From an uncultured Chlorobiota bacterium (GTDB lineage Bacteria; Bacteroidota; Bacteroidia; Bacteroidales; JAADGE01), in NCBI GenBank assembly GCA_947311265.1, contig CAMZKQ010000272.1, positions 1-5,885 on the forward strand: a DNA stretch of 5,885 nucleotides. The letters are read 5' to 3'. Below are positions 1 to 5,400 of this stretch, piece after piece (position 1 is the stretch's first letter; every line of letters begins with the position of its first letter). The notes beneath the pieces were generated by a model. The model ran no database searches. It was given only the letters and a program-made list of their open reading frames with translations, and was not told the DNA's origin. Position numbers and translations under genes: made by a program.

Positions 1-154
1 GTGTCCTGTTCAGTTCACTTTCGCCTTTTTGCTTGTAGTAAACTGTGCTTCGGCTGATTTTCAACAGTTTACATTGCCTTGCCATACTCAGTTTTCGGGC
101 TTTTTTGTCCGTAAGGGCAAGCCGTTCCTGAGGGCTTTTATCTACGACAAGGCG
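1..154 (-). CDS. IS3-family transposase orfB, N-terminal part (runs off the window edge)
   Basis: This is the start of the second reading frame of an IS3-family insertion sequence. It lies in the -1 frame relative to orfA and is cut by the window edge after about 51 codons. The visible protein reads ...LVVDKSPQERLAL..., then an ISRSTVYYKQKGESE segment. That segment is typical of the helical region just before the DDE integrase core of IS3-family OrfB proteins. The catalytic Asp-Asp-Glu residues would lie outside the window, so activity cannot be judged. No convincing independent start precedes the overlap with orfA; an internal ATG exists at the KLSMARQ segment. The expected product is therefore an OrfAB fusion made by -1 frameshifting at 154-166, which would bind the IS ends and catalyse copy-out transposition. 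The visible part has no internal stop. Confidence 0.85.
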
Positions 155-420
155 TTTTTTAAAAAATCTATTTCCACTTTTTGCTGACCGATAATCTTAT
201 AAAGTTTGTCTTCTTTTTTCTTTTCAGCGGTCTTTTTTTTAGACTTTTCTGCTTCAAAAACCGTCGAGGCGGCAGACAGAAAATCTTGTTTCCACTTGCT
301 TACCTGGCTCAGATGCAGGCCGTGCCTTTGGGCGATTTCGCTCATCGTTTCTCGCTCCGAAAGGGCTTCCAAAACTACTTTGGTTTTGAATTTGGCATTA
401 AAATTTCTTCGTTTATTCAT
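142..420 (-). CDS. IS3-family transposase orfA (helix-turn-helix DNA-binding protein)
   Basis: The 92-residue protein is a complete OrfA of normal length for the IS3 family (HTH_Tnp_1 type). Residues about 8-50 form the DNA-binding part, with the helix-turn-helix in TMSEIAQRHGLHLSQVSKWK (about 25-44). A Lys/Glu-rich linker follows, and residues about 70-91 form a short amphipathic coiled coil (LYKIIGQQKVEIDFLKNAL) matching the family's leucine zipper, which mediates OrfA and OrfAB oligomerisation. The protein recognises the terminal inverted repeats and represses or modulates transposition. The ATG at 420 lies about 60 bases inside the predicted IS end, a normal spacing. The zipper codons run into the slippery stretch that shifts ribosomes into orfB. 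The gene appears intact. Assignment to a subgroup such as IS3, IS51 or IS150 would need orfB and both ends. Confidence 0.93.
   Translation of the reverse strand: MNKRRNFNAKFKTKVVLEALSERETMSEIAQRHGLHLSQVSKWKQDFLSAASTVFEAEKSKKKTAEKKKEDKLYKIIGQQKVEIDFLKNALS
154..166 (-). promoter_or_regulatory. Programmed -1 frameshift site joining orfA and orfB
   Basis: Read on the minus strand the stretch is TTTTTTAAAAAAC. In the orfA frame the codons are TTT TTA AAA AAC. This contains two overlapping X-XXY-YYZ heptamers, T TTA AAA and A AAA AAC. Slipping back one base at either site takes the ribosome into the frame of orfB and bypasses the orfA stop at 142-144. Location, direction and frame all match the mechanism known for IS3-family OrfAB production. 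I did not identify a stimulatory hairpin or pseudoknot downstream. Confidence 0.8.
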
Positions 421-447
421 GGGTTAAATATAGTGCTTTTATTTAAC

Positions 448-1512
448 TTAGGTCGCTGTCCGAATTTTGGGGGGAATTATAATTTTAGACAATACCGAAA
501 GCCTTTCGGTAAGTAAATTCATTATAGAAAATGAGCGTGCCGACCGCAAGGAGAGCATAAAAGATTGGAAAAATATAAAAAGAAAAAGCCCAAACGGCAC
601 AAGCCGTATGGTTTCAAGTACATTCAAATCCCTTAAAATATCATTGATTATTGCAATAACCAGAGCAATAGCCCCTAGCAAGGAGGATAAAGCACCATCT
701 CGCTTTCTGAAAGTTGCCCTAAGCACGCCTGTAACTGCATATAAAATACTAATGGCTGCATAAACGACCATTATCATAAAGGTATAGCTAAGTATTTTGG
801 TCGGTAAAACAAGGCTTATGCTTATCATTACAGCCCCTATAATACCCATTATTTTCATGAATTTTACAGAAATTTCTTCTTCAAACAAATAGGCCAAGAA
901 AAGAGCAAAGAAGATGGCTCGGGTATAATTACTAATATAATTGATTTTAACTAGCCAGTGCCAACTAAAATTAGGGAACAGGTTTAAAATAATAAATTCG
1001 CTAGTAACAAACGTAAATAGTGCAGTAGCCAGCATTACAAAAGCAAAAAATAGAGTCGTTTTAGCTTTTGGGCGAATAATAAATAACCCAATATGGTAAA
1101 GCCCAATAATGAGCATTATCCCGATTAAAAAAATATCAATCCCTTGGGCTTTCTTATTTTCGTGGGCAATATGCGAGGCATTGCCGATACTTATGGATTT
1201 ACCCATGCCCCCTTTTTTGTGGCAAAAATTACTGACTTGCACAATTAGTTCGGTAAATTCGCCTTGCGTTTTAAAATAATATTCTCTGGACGACCATTTG
1301 GGAGTCATCTGCTCAAAACTTTCCCCAACCTTGCCATTTTGGGCAACTAAATTTCCGTTAATCCAGAGTTTATAGGCAGTTTCAATTCGGTGTATAGAAA
1401 TGCCCAATAGCTTCTCTTTCTCGTTGTTTTTGATAAGTAGCCGGTAAGTAGCAAACGTTTCTGCCGGGATTTTTTGCCCTGCAAGCTCGCTGCTGCCCCA
1501 AAATGAAGGCAC
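448..1512 (-). pseudogene. 7TMR-DISM sensor protein, membrane and extracellular part; output domain cut off by the IS
   Basis: This is the main remnant of a 7TMR-DISM receptor (7TM receptor with diverse intracellular signalling modules). Residues about 1-112 complete an extracellular beta-sandwich of the DISMED2 type (VPSFWGSSELAGQKIPAETFATYRL, then KLWINGNLVAQNGKVG). Residues about 125-322 hold seven hydrophobic helices, roughly at 125-146, 151-175, 192-210, 218-236, 240-263, 274-293 and 302-322. A helical linker SARSFSIMNLLTERLSVLSK follows. In the family this connects to a histidine kinase, cyclase or phosphatase domain. Here the frame crosses the IS end after about residue 343, adds eleven foreign residues (IIIPPKIRTAT) and stops. 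The GTG at 1512 is only the first possible start in this frame, not the true one: the frame continues upstream as KKAFIKVPSFW and joins the N-terminal fragment. As it stands the locus cannot make a signalling protein. Confidence 0.85.
455..481 (-). repeat. Probable terminal inverted repeat of the IS element (one copy in window)
   Basis: On the minus strand the stretch starts TATAATT, continues with six C, then AAAATTCGGACAG. The C-run followed by AAAA and GGACAG is characteristic of many IS3-family ends. It lies exactly where the interrupted gene loses similarity to its family. The partner repeat is outside the window, so this is inferred from resemblance and position, not from a matched pair. 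Confidence 0.5.
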
Positions 1513-1514
1513 TT

Positions 1515-1745
1515 TTATAAATGCTTTTTTTGGGGGGTGCTAGCAAAATCTTTTGGCGAGAGTAACTGCTGGTGATAAAATTCCCATTGCCCAGAGAGTA
1601 AAAAATCGGTTTCAGAAATATCTAATTTGGACAAATCAAAAACCCCATTTTTTGCATACGGAGTGGCTTGTTGCTGGGCAAATAGATGGCTAGCGGCAAG
1701 AATAAATGTTATAAAAACAAAAACTATTTTTAAATTCTTTTTCAA
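1515..1745 (-). pseudogene. N-terminal fragment of the same 7TMR-DISM sensor, separated by a frame change
   Basis: The fragment starts with a clear Sec signal peptide, MKKNLKIVFVFITFILAASHLFA, with likely cleavage before QQQ. The beginning of the extracellular sensor domain follows (FDLSKLDI...LLSGQWEFYHQQLLSPKDF). The LSGQWEFY segment is a common opening of 7TMR-DISM extracellular domains. The likely start is TTG at 1745; no ATG lies in frame between it and the upstream stop at 1767-1769. The frame ends at 1515 after STPQKKHL. In the -1 frame the protein continues smoothly as KKAFIKVPSFWGSS, so the two fragments are one gene. The switch falls in a C6A7 run (1525-1537), where a one-base indel, a sequencing error or ribosomal slippage could each explain it. 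The gene may be annotated elsewhere as two open frames. Confidence 0.8.
1524..1537 (-). other. Frame change in a C6A7 homopolymer, coinciding with an A AAA AAG slippery heptamer
   Basis: On the minus strand the run is CCCCCCAAAAAAAG. In the upstream frame the codons are ACC CCC CAA AAA AAG, which places A AAA AAG (the heptamer known from dnaX frameshifting) exactly in the X-XXY-YYZ phase. The downstream coding frame is the -1 frame, the direction this site promotes. A simple indel in the homopolymer is the more economical explanation because the gene is already disrupted by the IS. Confidence 0.6.
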
Positions 1746-1953
1746 ATTAAAAGGACGTATAAAACTTTATTTTAATATATTGAAAAACCCTTATCAAAGT
1801 GATTAAAAATAATTAGTAAAAGCACAAAAAACAAGTTTACAAATTATTAAGCAATTTGGCAAGTTATTTTAGAGTAAATAATTGGGCAAACCTTTCTTTA
1901 TTTATATTTTGTAGCCATTTATAAAAGTATGGACTATGAGCTAAATAATAATT
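1746..1953. other. Divergent intergenic region between the sensor remnant and the crotonase gene
   Basis: These 208 very AT-rich bases separate two divergently transcribed genes and should hold both promoters. On the plus strand a good candidate lies at 1882-1911 (listed separately). On the minus strand the best match is weak: TCACTTTG at 1795-1802 with TTG at 1825-1827, 22 bases apart, about 50 bases before the TTG start at 1745. I see no convincing RNA gene, operator palindrome or coding frame here. Confidence 0.5.
1882..1911 (+). promoter_or_regulatory. Candidate Bacteroidota-type promoter for the crotonase gene
   Basis: TTG at 1882-1884 is followed after 18 bases by TATATTTTG at 1903-1911. 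The Bacteroidota housekeeping consensus is about TTG, a 19-base spacer and TAnnTTTG; here one extra base lies between TA and TTTG. Transcription would begin near 1918-1920, giving a leader of about 35 bases with no Shine-Dalgarno sequence, which is usual for the group. The call rests on resemblance only, in a region so AT-rich that chance matches are likely. Confidence 0.35.
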
Positions 1954-2727
1954 ATGAAATTTGTTAAAATAAATTACAAAAATAGGATTGCCTATATTAC
2001 ACTTAATCGCCCCGAAAAACGAAATGCACTTAATGGTGAGTTTGTTCAAGAGCTAAAAGCCGCTTTCGCTGATGCCGAAAAATCGGAACAAGTAAAAGTC
2101 ATTATCCTACAAGCCGAAGGGGCGGCATTTTGTGCTGGGGCAGATTTGCTCTACTTACAGCAATTACAAACCAATACTTTTGACGAAAATTTGGACGACT
2201 CAAAATCTCTTGCCCAGTTATATAAACAAATTTACTTGCTAAAAAAAGTAGTTATTGCACAGGTAGAAGGGCATGCCATAGCAGGCGGGGCAGGTTTGGC
2301 TACGGTGTGCGACTTTGTGTTCCCTGTACCCGAAGCAAAATTTGGTTACACCGAAACCGCCATTGGTTTTGTGCCAGCCATTGTAAGCATATTTTTGCTA
2401 CGCAAAATAGGGGAGGGCAGAGCGAAAGAACTCTTACTAACAGGTAAAATTATTTCCGCACAAGCGGCAAAGGACAAAGGGCTTGTAAATTTTATTGCCG
2501 CTAAAAACGAGATTGCTAAAGCAACTCAAAAACTAGCCAATCAGCTCATTGAGCGTACCTCGGCGGATTCTTTGCAAATTACAAAACGGCTCATTGCCGA
2601 TGTCCAAAGTTTGCCCATAAAATCTGCCATTGAGCTAGCGGCACAAACCAATGCAAAGGCAAGAGCAACTAAGGATTGTAAAAAAGGAATTACTGCCTTC
2701 TTGGCAAAAGAAAAAATAACTTGGTAG
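1954..2727 (+). CDS. Enoyl-CoA hydratase/isomerase (crotonase) family protein, methylglutaconyl-CoA hydratase-like
   Basis: The 257-residue protein has the normal length and layout of a crotonase monomer, a cytoplasmic enzyme that usually acts on acyl-CoA as a trimer or hexamer. LNRPEKRNAL (17-26) is the N-terminal CoA-binding signature. FCAGADL (59-65) supplies the first oxyanion-hole amide, and the GHAIAGGAGLATVCD segment (106-120) supplies the second. In mammalian enoyl-CoA hydratase two glutamates add water. Here the first is replaced by Gly (G114 in GGAGLA) and the second is kept (E134 in FGYTETAIG). The GFVPAIVS...RKIGEGRAKELLLTG run resembles LiuC/AtuE-type 3-methylglutaconyl-CoA hydratases of leucine and terpenoid breakdown, in which I recall the same one-Glu pattern. 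The exact substrate cannot be read from the sequence. The gene stands alone, converging on rlmF with a 21-base gap. The ATG at 1954 sits behind an A/T-rich leader and gives a natural N-terminus. Confidence 0.9.
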   Translation: MKFVKINYKNRIAYITLNRPEKRNALNGEFVQELKAAFADAEKSEQVKVIILQAEGAAFCAGADLLYLQQLQTNTFDENLDDSKSLAQLYKQIYLLKKVVIAQVEGHAIAGGAGLATVCDFVFPVPEAKFGYTETAIGFVPAIVSIFLLRKIGEGRAKELLLTGKIISAQAAKDKGLVNFIAAKNEIAKATQKLANQLIERTSADSLQITKRLIADVQSLPIKSAIELAAQTNAKARATKDCKKGITAFLAKEKITW

Positions 2728-2748
2728 CCTGTTTCGGAAATTGGGGCT

Positions 2749-3741
2749 CTATTTCGTTAGGTTGTTTTGCCACCTACTTTCTCGCCATTGCTGCTGCTCT
2801 TCTCTGGAGAGGAAACTCCAAGCCACAATTCTGCTTGCTTTATTGCCCGTTCCCAATGGGATATGTTTAAGCTGGGCGATGCCAATTTTATCCAAAAGTT
2901 TATACACACTTTTGAGTTTAGATTTTTGGGACACCAAGGTCGAAAACCAGTAAATATTTTTAGCGAAGAGTTTGCTCTCTTCAACCATATTTTTAATAAA
3001 AATATACTCGCCCCCCTGATATACCAGCTCATTGCTGATGCCTGAAAAGTTGAGTTCGGCTTTTTCTACCCTTTTGCCAGAAAGGTTTTTTACTTTTCTT
3101 CGGCTGCCCTTTTGAGCCTCTTCAAGCGAAGCATGAAAAGGAGGGTTGCATAGCACCACATCAACTTTATCCTCTTTAGTTATAATTCCTTGAAAAATAT
3201 GTGTTGGATTTTTCTGTAAGCGGCATTCAATTTTACCGGGCAATTGTGGGTTAGATTTTACTATTTGCTGTGCCGAGTTAAGCGATTTTTGGTCAATATC
3301 CGAACCAATAAACTGCCAGCCATATTCTGTAACCCCAATAATTGGGTAGATGCAGCTAGCCCCAACCCCAATATCTAAGCAGGTTAGTTTATCCCCTAAG
3401 GGGATTTTTCCAAAATTGCTTTGTCCTAATAAATCTGCAATGCGGTGGATATAGTCTGCCCTTCCGGGTATTGGTGGGCAGAGGTTTTCAGTTGGGAAAT
3501 CCCAGCTTTTTATGCCATAATAATGGCTTAGTATTGCCTCATTTAAAAACCTAACGGCAATAGGGTTGGAAAATGCAATGGATTGCCCACCCAATTTATT
3601 CGTAATGATATAGTGCTTTAACTCTGGTTTAGCAAGCGTTAGTGCGTCTAAGTCGTAGGGTACTCTGTTTTTATTTCGGGGGTGCAATCTTTCTTTTTTT
3701 TTATGCGTTTTGTTTTGTGATTTGTTGGGTTGTGGATTCAT
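2749..3741 (-). CDS. rlmF: 23S rRNA (adenine(1618)-N(6))-methyltransferase RlmF
   Basis: This 330-residue cytoplasmic enzyme transfers a methyl group from S-adenosylmethionine to N6 of adenine 1618 (E. coli numbering) of 23S rRNA. Residues 1-17 are a basic, rRNA-binding-like tail. The family opening LHPRNKNRVPYD (19-30) follows, then IPGRADYIHRIADLL (91-105). The Rossmann-fold SAM site is visible as LDIGVGASCIYPIIG (122-136), with the acidic motif SDID at 147-150. The catalytic motif for exocyclic-amine methylation is NPPFHAS (199-205), preceded by VDVVLC. The ELNFSG...ELVYQGGE segment (229-245) and the late TGNKASRIVAWSF segment (298-310) also fit RlmF/YbiN. Length and motif order match the family and nothing is missing. 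The ATG at 3741 lies 13 bases after a strong hairpin that could affect its translation. The gene is oriented like the DUF1538/P-II/CBS operon and follows it by 125 bases, so read-through is possible. Confidence 0.95.
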   Translation of the reverse strand: MNPQPNKSQNKTHKKKERLHPRNKNRVPYDLDALTLAKPELKHYIITNKLGGQSIAFSNPIAVRFLNEAILSHYYGIKSWDFPTENLCPPIPGRADYIHRIADLLGQSNFGKIPLGDKLTCLDIGVGASCIYPIIGVTEYGWQFIGSDIDQKSLNSAQQIVKSNPQLPGKIECRLQKNPTHIFQGIITKEDKVDVVLCNPPFHASLEEAQKGSRRKVKNLSGKRVEKAELNFSGISNELVYQGGEYIFIKNMVEESKLFAKNIYWFSTLVSQKSKLKSVYKLLDKIGIAQLKHIPLGTGNKASRIVAWSFLSREEQQQWRESRWQNNLTK

Positions 3742-3866
3742 CTATAGAGTTTATCCCGAATGGTTAGCTTTGCGAGTGCAAGCCCGTTCGGGGGGTTATA
3801 ATTAGTACTTTTGCCCTGCCATCTACTAGCTACTAAGCGTGTTGATTTAAGTTTTGCTTATTATTT
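3742..3866. other. Intergenic region between the CBS gene and rlmF
   Basis: These 125 bases separate the end of the four-gene operon from rlmF on the same strand. The right part (about 3800-3866) is AT-rich and contains no convincing terminator. The left part holds the hairpin at 3755-3792. I see no good minus-strand match to a TAnnTTTG promoter, so rlmF may be read from upstream or from a promoter I cannot recognise. Confidence 0.4.
3755..3792 (-). other. Strong hairpin in the leader of rlmF
   Basis: CCCGAATGG (3755-3763) pairs with CCGTTCGGG (3784-3792): nine base pairs including one G-T wobble. Inside it, GCTT (3767-3770) pairs with AAGC (3780-3783) and GC (3772-3773) with GC (3778-3779). 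A three-base bulge, a one-base bulge and a GAGT (minus: ACTC) tetraloop complete the structure. It ends 13 bases before the rlmF ATG. No T-run follows on either strand, so it is not a canonical intrinsic terminator. It could be a translational control element, an attenuating 3' end for the upstream operon, or a copy of a dispersed palindromic repeat. Confidence 0.55.
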
Positions 3867-4265
3867 TTAGTCATTGGGCAAAAGTGCAGAAAACAGAAAT
3901 TGAGCATAATCAATAATCCCAATATACTCTCCGTTTTCCTCAACGGGTGCAATTTTTACACCATAGTTGCACATTAATTTGGCTACATATTTAACATTTA
4001 AGTGTGCCGGGATTGAAAATACAGGTTTGGTCATAATTTCATATACACTTACTTCGTCGAAGGTTTTATTGGGAATTACTACCCCATTTATAATGTCGTT
4101 TACCGTAACAATTCCGTTGGCATCGGAGCTATTGCGTTTCTGAATTAGGAGGGCTTGTACATTCTTGATTTTCATTAGTTCAACGGCATGCCTAACGCTT
4201 GATAGCCCATCAATAAAGAATAATTGGTCAGAGGCTATCTCTTTTGCTTTTTTAAAAGTTTCCAT
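3867..4265 (-). CDS. Protein of two CBS domains, last gene of the DUF1538/P-II operon
   Basis: This 132-residue soluble protein consists of little more than a tandem CBS pair (a Bateman module). CBS1 spans about residues 10-64 (LFFIDGLSSVRHAVELMKIKNVQALLI, then GIVTVNDII). CBS2 spans about 73-128 (SVYEIMTKPVFSIPAHLNVKYVAKLM, then GIIDYAQFL). Such modules commonly bind AMP, ATP or related adenosine ligands and gate partner proteins, including transporters. CBS1 keeps the Thr-x-x-Asp ribose/phosphate contact (TVND, 54-57). In CBS2 the equivalent stretch is IDYAQ, so that site may be altered or empty. There is no catalytic or DNA-binding domain, so it must act through a partner. It follows the P-II-like gene by 10 bases. 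The inferred role is adenylate-dependent control of the DUF1538 membrane proteins. The domain call is firm; the partner is inferred from gene order only. Confidence 0.87.
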   Translation of the reverse strand: METFKKAKEIASDQLFFIDGLSSVRHAVELMKIKNVQALLIQKRNSSDANGIVTVNDIINGVVIPNKTFDEVSVYEIMTKPVFSIPAHLNVKYVAKLMCNYGVKIAPVEENGEYIGIIDYAQFLFSALLPND

Positions 4266-4275
4266 TTTGTCTATT

Positions 4276-4620
4276 TTAGAGTTGTTCTGTTTTTAGATTA
4301 TCCCTTATTTTTTTGATTTGCTTAGAGAGGCCTGCTACTTTGTCTAGCTTTAAGGACACCAATATACCATTGCCGGGTTTTTCAATATCGCATTCCTTAG
4401 ATACTGCACTTATAATTTTTTTTGTGTGGTGTTCTTCAACGACAAAAAGAATGATGTTTGTTCTTTCTTCTATTGATAACCCTAAAAAACTTGCTGGCTC
4501 TAGGCCGCTGCCTTTTCCTTGGATAATTACATCGCCTGTTGCTCCGGCTGCTTTGGCTACTTTAACCACCTTGTCGGTAACCTCTTGGTCAAAAAAACCA
4601 ATGATTAAGTCAAATCTCAT
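4276..4620 (-). CDS. P-II-like signalling protein with a short, non-canonical T-loop
   Basis: The 114-residue protein has the length and ferredoxin-like layout of the trimeric P-II family. A first strand MRFDLIIGFF is followed by helix EVTDKVVKVAKAAGATG, then the GATGDVIIQGKGSG segment (26-39), which matches the strand leading into the T-loop. IILFVVEEHHTKKIISAVSKEC (56-77) is the second repeat, and GNGILVSLKLDKVAGL (83-98) the end of the core. It differs from GlnB/GlnK: the T-loop is short (LEPASFLGLSIEER) and lacks the uridylylated Tyr51. The B-loop has KPGNGILVSL in place of the TGxxGDGKIF pattern, so nucleotide binding may differ. It lies 4 bases after the second DUF1538 gene and 10 before the CBS gene. 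This suggests a dedicated regulator of that membrane system, as GlnK is of AmtB, rather than a general nitrogen regulator. Confidence 0.85.
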   Translation of the reverse strand: MRFDLIIGFFDQEVTDKVVKVAKAAGATGDVIIQGKGSGLEPASFLGLSIEERTNIILFVVEEHHTKKIISAVSKECDIEKPGNGILVSLKLDKVAGLSKQIKKIRDNLKTEQL

Positions 4621-4624
4621 AATG

Positions 4625-5392
4625 TTATTTTTTAAATTTACTTATTTTTTTTATTAAATCGGTCATTTGTGCATATCCCAAAACGGTAATCATAGGGAAA
4701 ACGCTGGCAAATGCAATTAATCCAAACCCGTCTATGGCGGGATTTCTACCGGGAACAGCCGTGGCAAGTCCTAAGCCTAAGGCGGCCACTATGGGTACTG
4801 TAATGGTTGATGTGGTAACGCCGCCCGAGTCGTAAGCCAAGGCGACGAGGTCTTTTTTTACGAATATGGTTTGGATTAATACGGTAACATATCCTACCGT
4901 AATGTAGGTGGCCAAAGAGTCGCCCACTACAATGCGGTAAGTGCCTACTACCAAGGCAATGGCTACGCCCAATGCCACGACAACACGAAGGGAGAATACG
5001 CCAATTGTGCCGCCGGATACTTTGTTGGCCATTACTGCTACGGCATACAAGGAGGGCTCGGCAATGGTGGTAGAGAAGCCTATTAATGCGGCAAATATAT
5101 AGACCCAATAGTAGGCTTTCCAGTCGGATAAATCGCCAGAGTAATGTTTGCCAATAAACTCGGGGTTAGAGAGTTGCTTTGCCATTAGTTCGCCTACCGG
5201 GAAGAGGGCTTGTTCTAATCCCATAAGGAATAGGGTTAAGCCTAAAATAACTAATATCACACCCAATATTACTTTTTTTAGGTGGGGAATGGTTTTTTTT
5301 ATAACAAATATTTGGAATGCGGCGATTAACAACACGATTGGTGCTACATCTCTTAGGGTCGTTAAAAAGGTGGTTCCGAGTTCGTTTAGCAT
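4625..5392 (-). CDS. DUF1538-family integral membrane protein, second copy
   Basis: This is a 255-residue, very hydrophobic inner-membrane protein with about seven membrane segments. Helices lie near residues 17-32 and 40-60, after which a soluble-looking loop (about 68-93) precedes the rest. Two signatures are nearly identical to the copy encoded upstream: GFSTTIAEPSL (105-115) and AYDSGGVTTSTITVP (186-200), followed by GRNPAIDGFGLIAFA. These small and Ser/Thr-rich, acid-containing motifs in otherwise apolar helices look like a substrate or ion path, which is inference. The family has no established function that I know of. I prefer the ATG at 5392, 8 bases after the upstream stop. A GTG at 5425 would overlap the upstream gene by 25 bases and add the unconserved-looking MLWYVNFLILQ. 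The C-terminus ends in a basic stretch (KKISKFKK), probably cytoplasmic and a possible docking point for the P-II-like protein. Confidence 0.85.
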   Translation of the reverse strand: MLNELGTTFLTTLRDVAPIVLLIAAFQIFVIKKTIPHLKKVILGVILVILGLTLFLMGLEQALFPVGELMAKQLSNPEFIGKHYSGDLSDWKAYYWVYIFAALIGFSTTIAEPSLYAVAVMANKVSGGTIGVFSLRVVVALGVAIALVVGTYRIVVGDSLATYITVGYVTVLIQTIFVKKDLVALAYDSGGVTTSTITVPIVAALGLGLATAVPGRNPAIDGFGLIAFASVFPMITVLGYAQMTDLIKKISKFKK

Positions 5393-5400
5393 CTGTAAAA

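Larger units (their letters stand above)
1..481 (-). mobile_element. IS3-family insertion sequence, left (orfA-proximal) part
   Basis: The element comprises orfA, the slippery site and the beginning of orfB, and continues beyond position 1. Its outer edge is inferred from the interrupted gene. The 7TMR-DISM protein matches its family up to the LTERLSVLSK segment (codons ending near 485), after which the frame runs into unrelated residues and stops at 448. Read inward on the minus strand, the junction shows a run of six C, then AAAATTCGGACAG. This resembles IS3-family ends of the general form TG...CCCCCAAAA...GGACAG. The boundary at 481 is good to a few bases only, because the canonical terminal TG is not clear and the other end is not in the window. 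Target duplication cannot be checked here. Confidence 0.82.

Noticed and set aside
181..516. Plus-strand open frames over the IS end, including one at 206-427
   Set aside because: They are opposite-strand shadows of orfA and the IS end, have no family features, and cross the IS/sensor junction.
1864..2049. Minus-strand 61-codon frame overlapping the crotonase start
   Set aside because: It overlaps the well-supported crotonase N-terminus on the other strand and shows no recognisable domain.
2728..2748. Possible bidirectional terminator between the convergent crotonase and rlmF genes
   Set aside because: The 21-base gap shows no stem with a T-run on either strand.
2757..3045. Two alternative-frame ORFs inside rlmF
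   Set aside because: Both lie wholly within the intact, motif-complete rlmF gene and have low-complexity, family-less sequences.
3806..3813. Exact TAnnTTTG match (TACTTTTG) on the plus strand between the CBS gene and rlmF
   Set aside because: There is no TTG at a suitable distance upstream and no plus-strand gene downstream; a chance match or at most an antisense start.
3824..3837. Repeat-like CTACTAGCTACTAAG stretch downstream of the CBS gene
   Set aside because: Only the central TAGCTA is self-complementary and the flanks do not pair; too short to support a terminator or operator.
4746..5108. Arg/His/Gly-rich minus-strand frame inside the second DUF1538 gene
   Set aside because: Its composition (many His, Arg and Cys) is what an out-of-frame reading of a membrane protein gives; the conserved DUF1538 frame explains the region.
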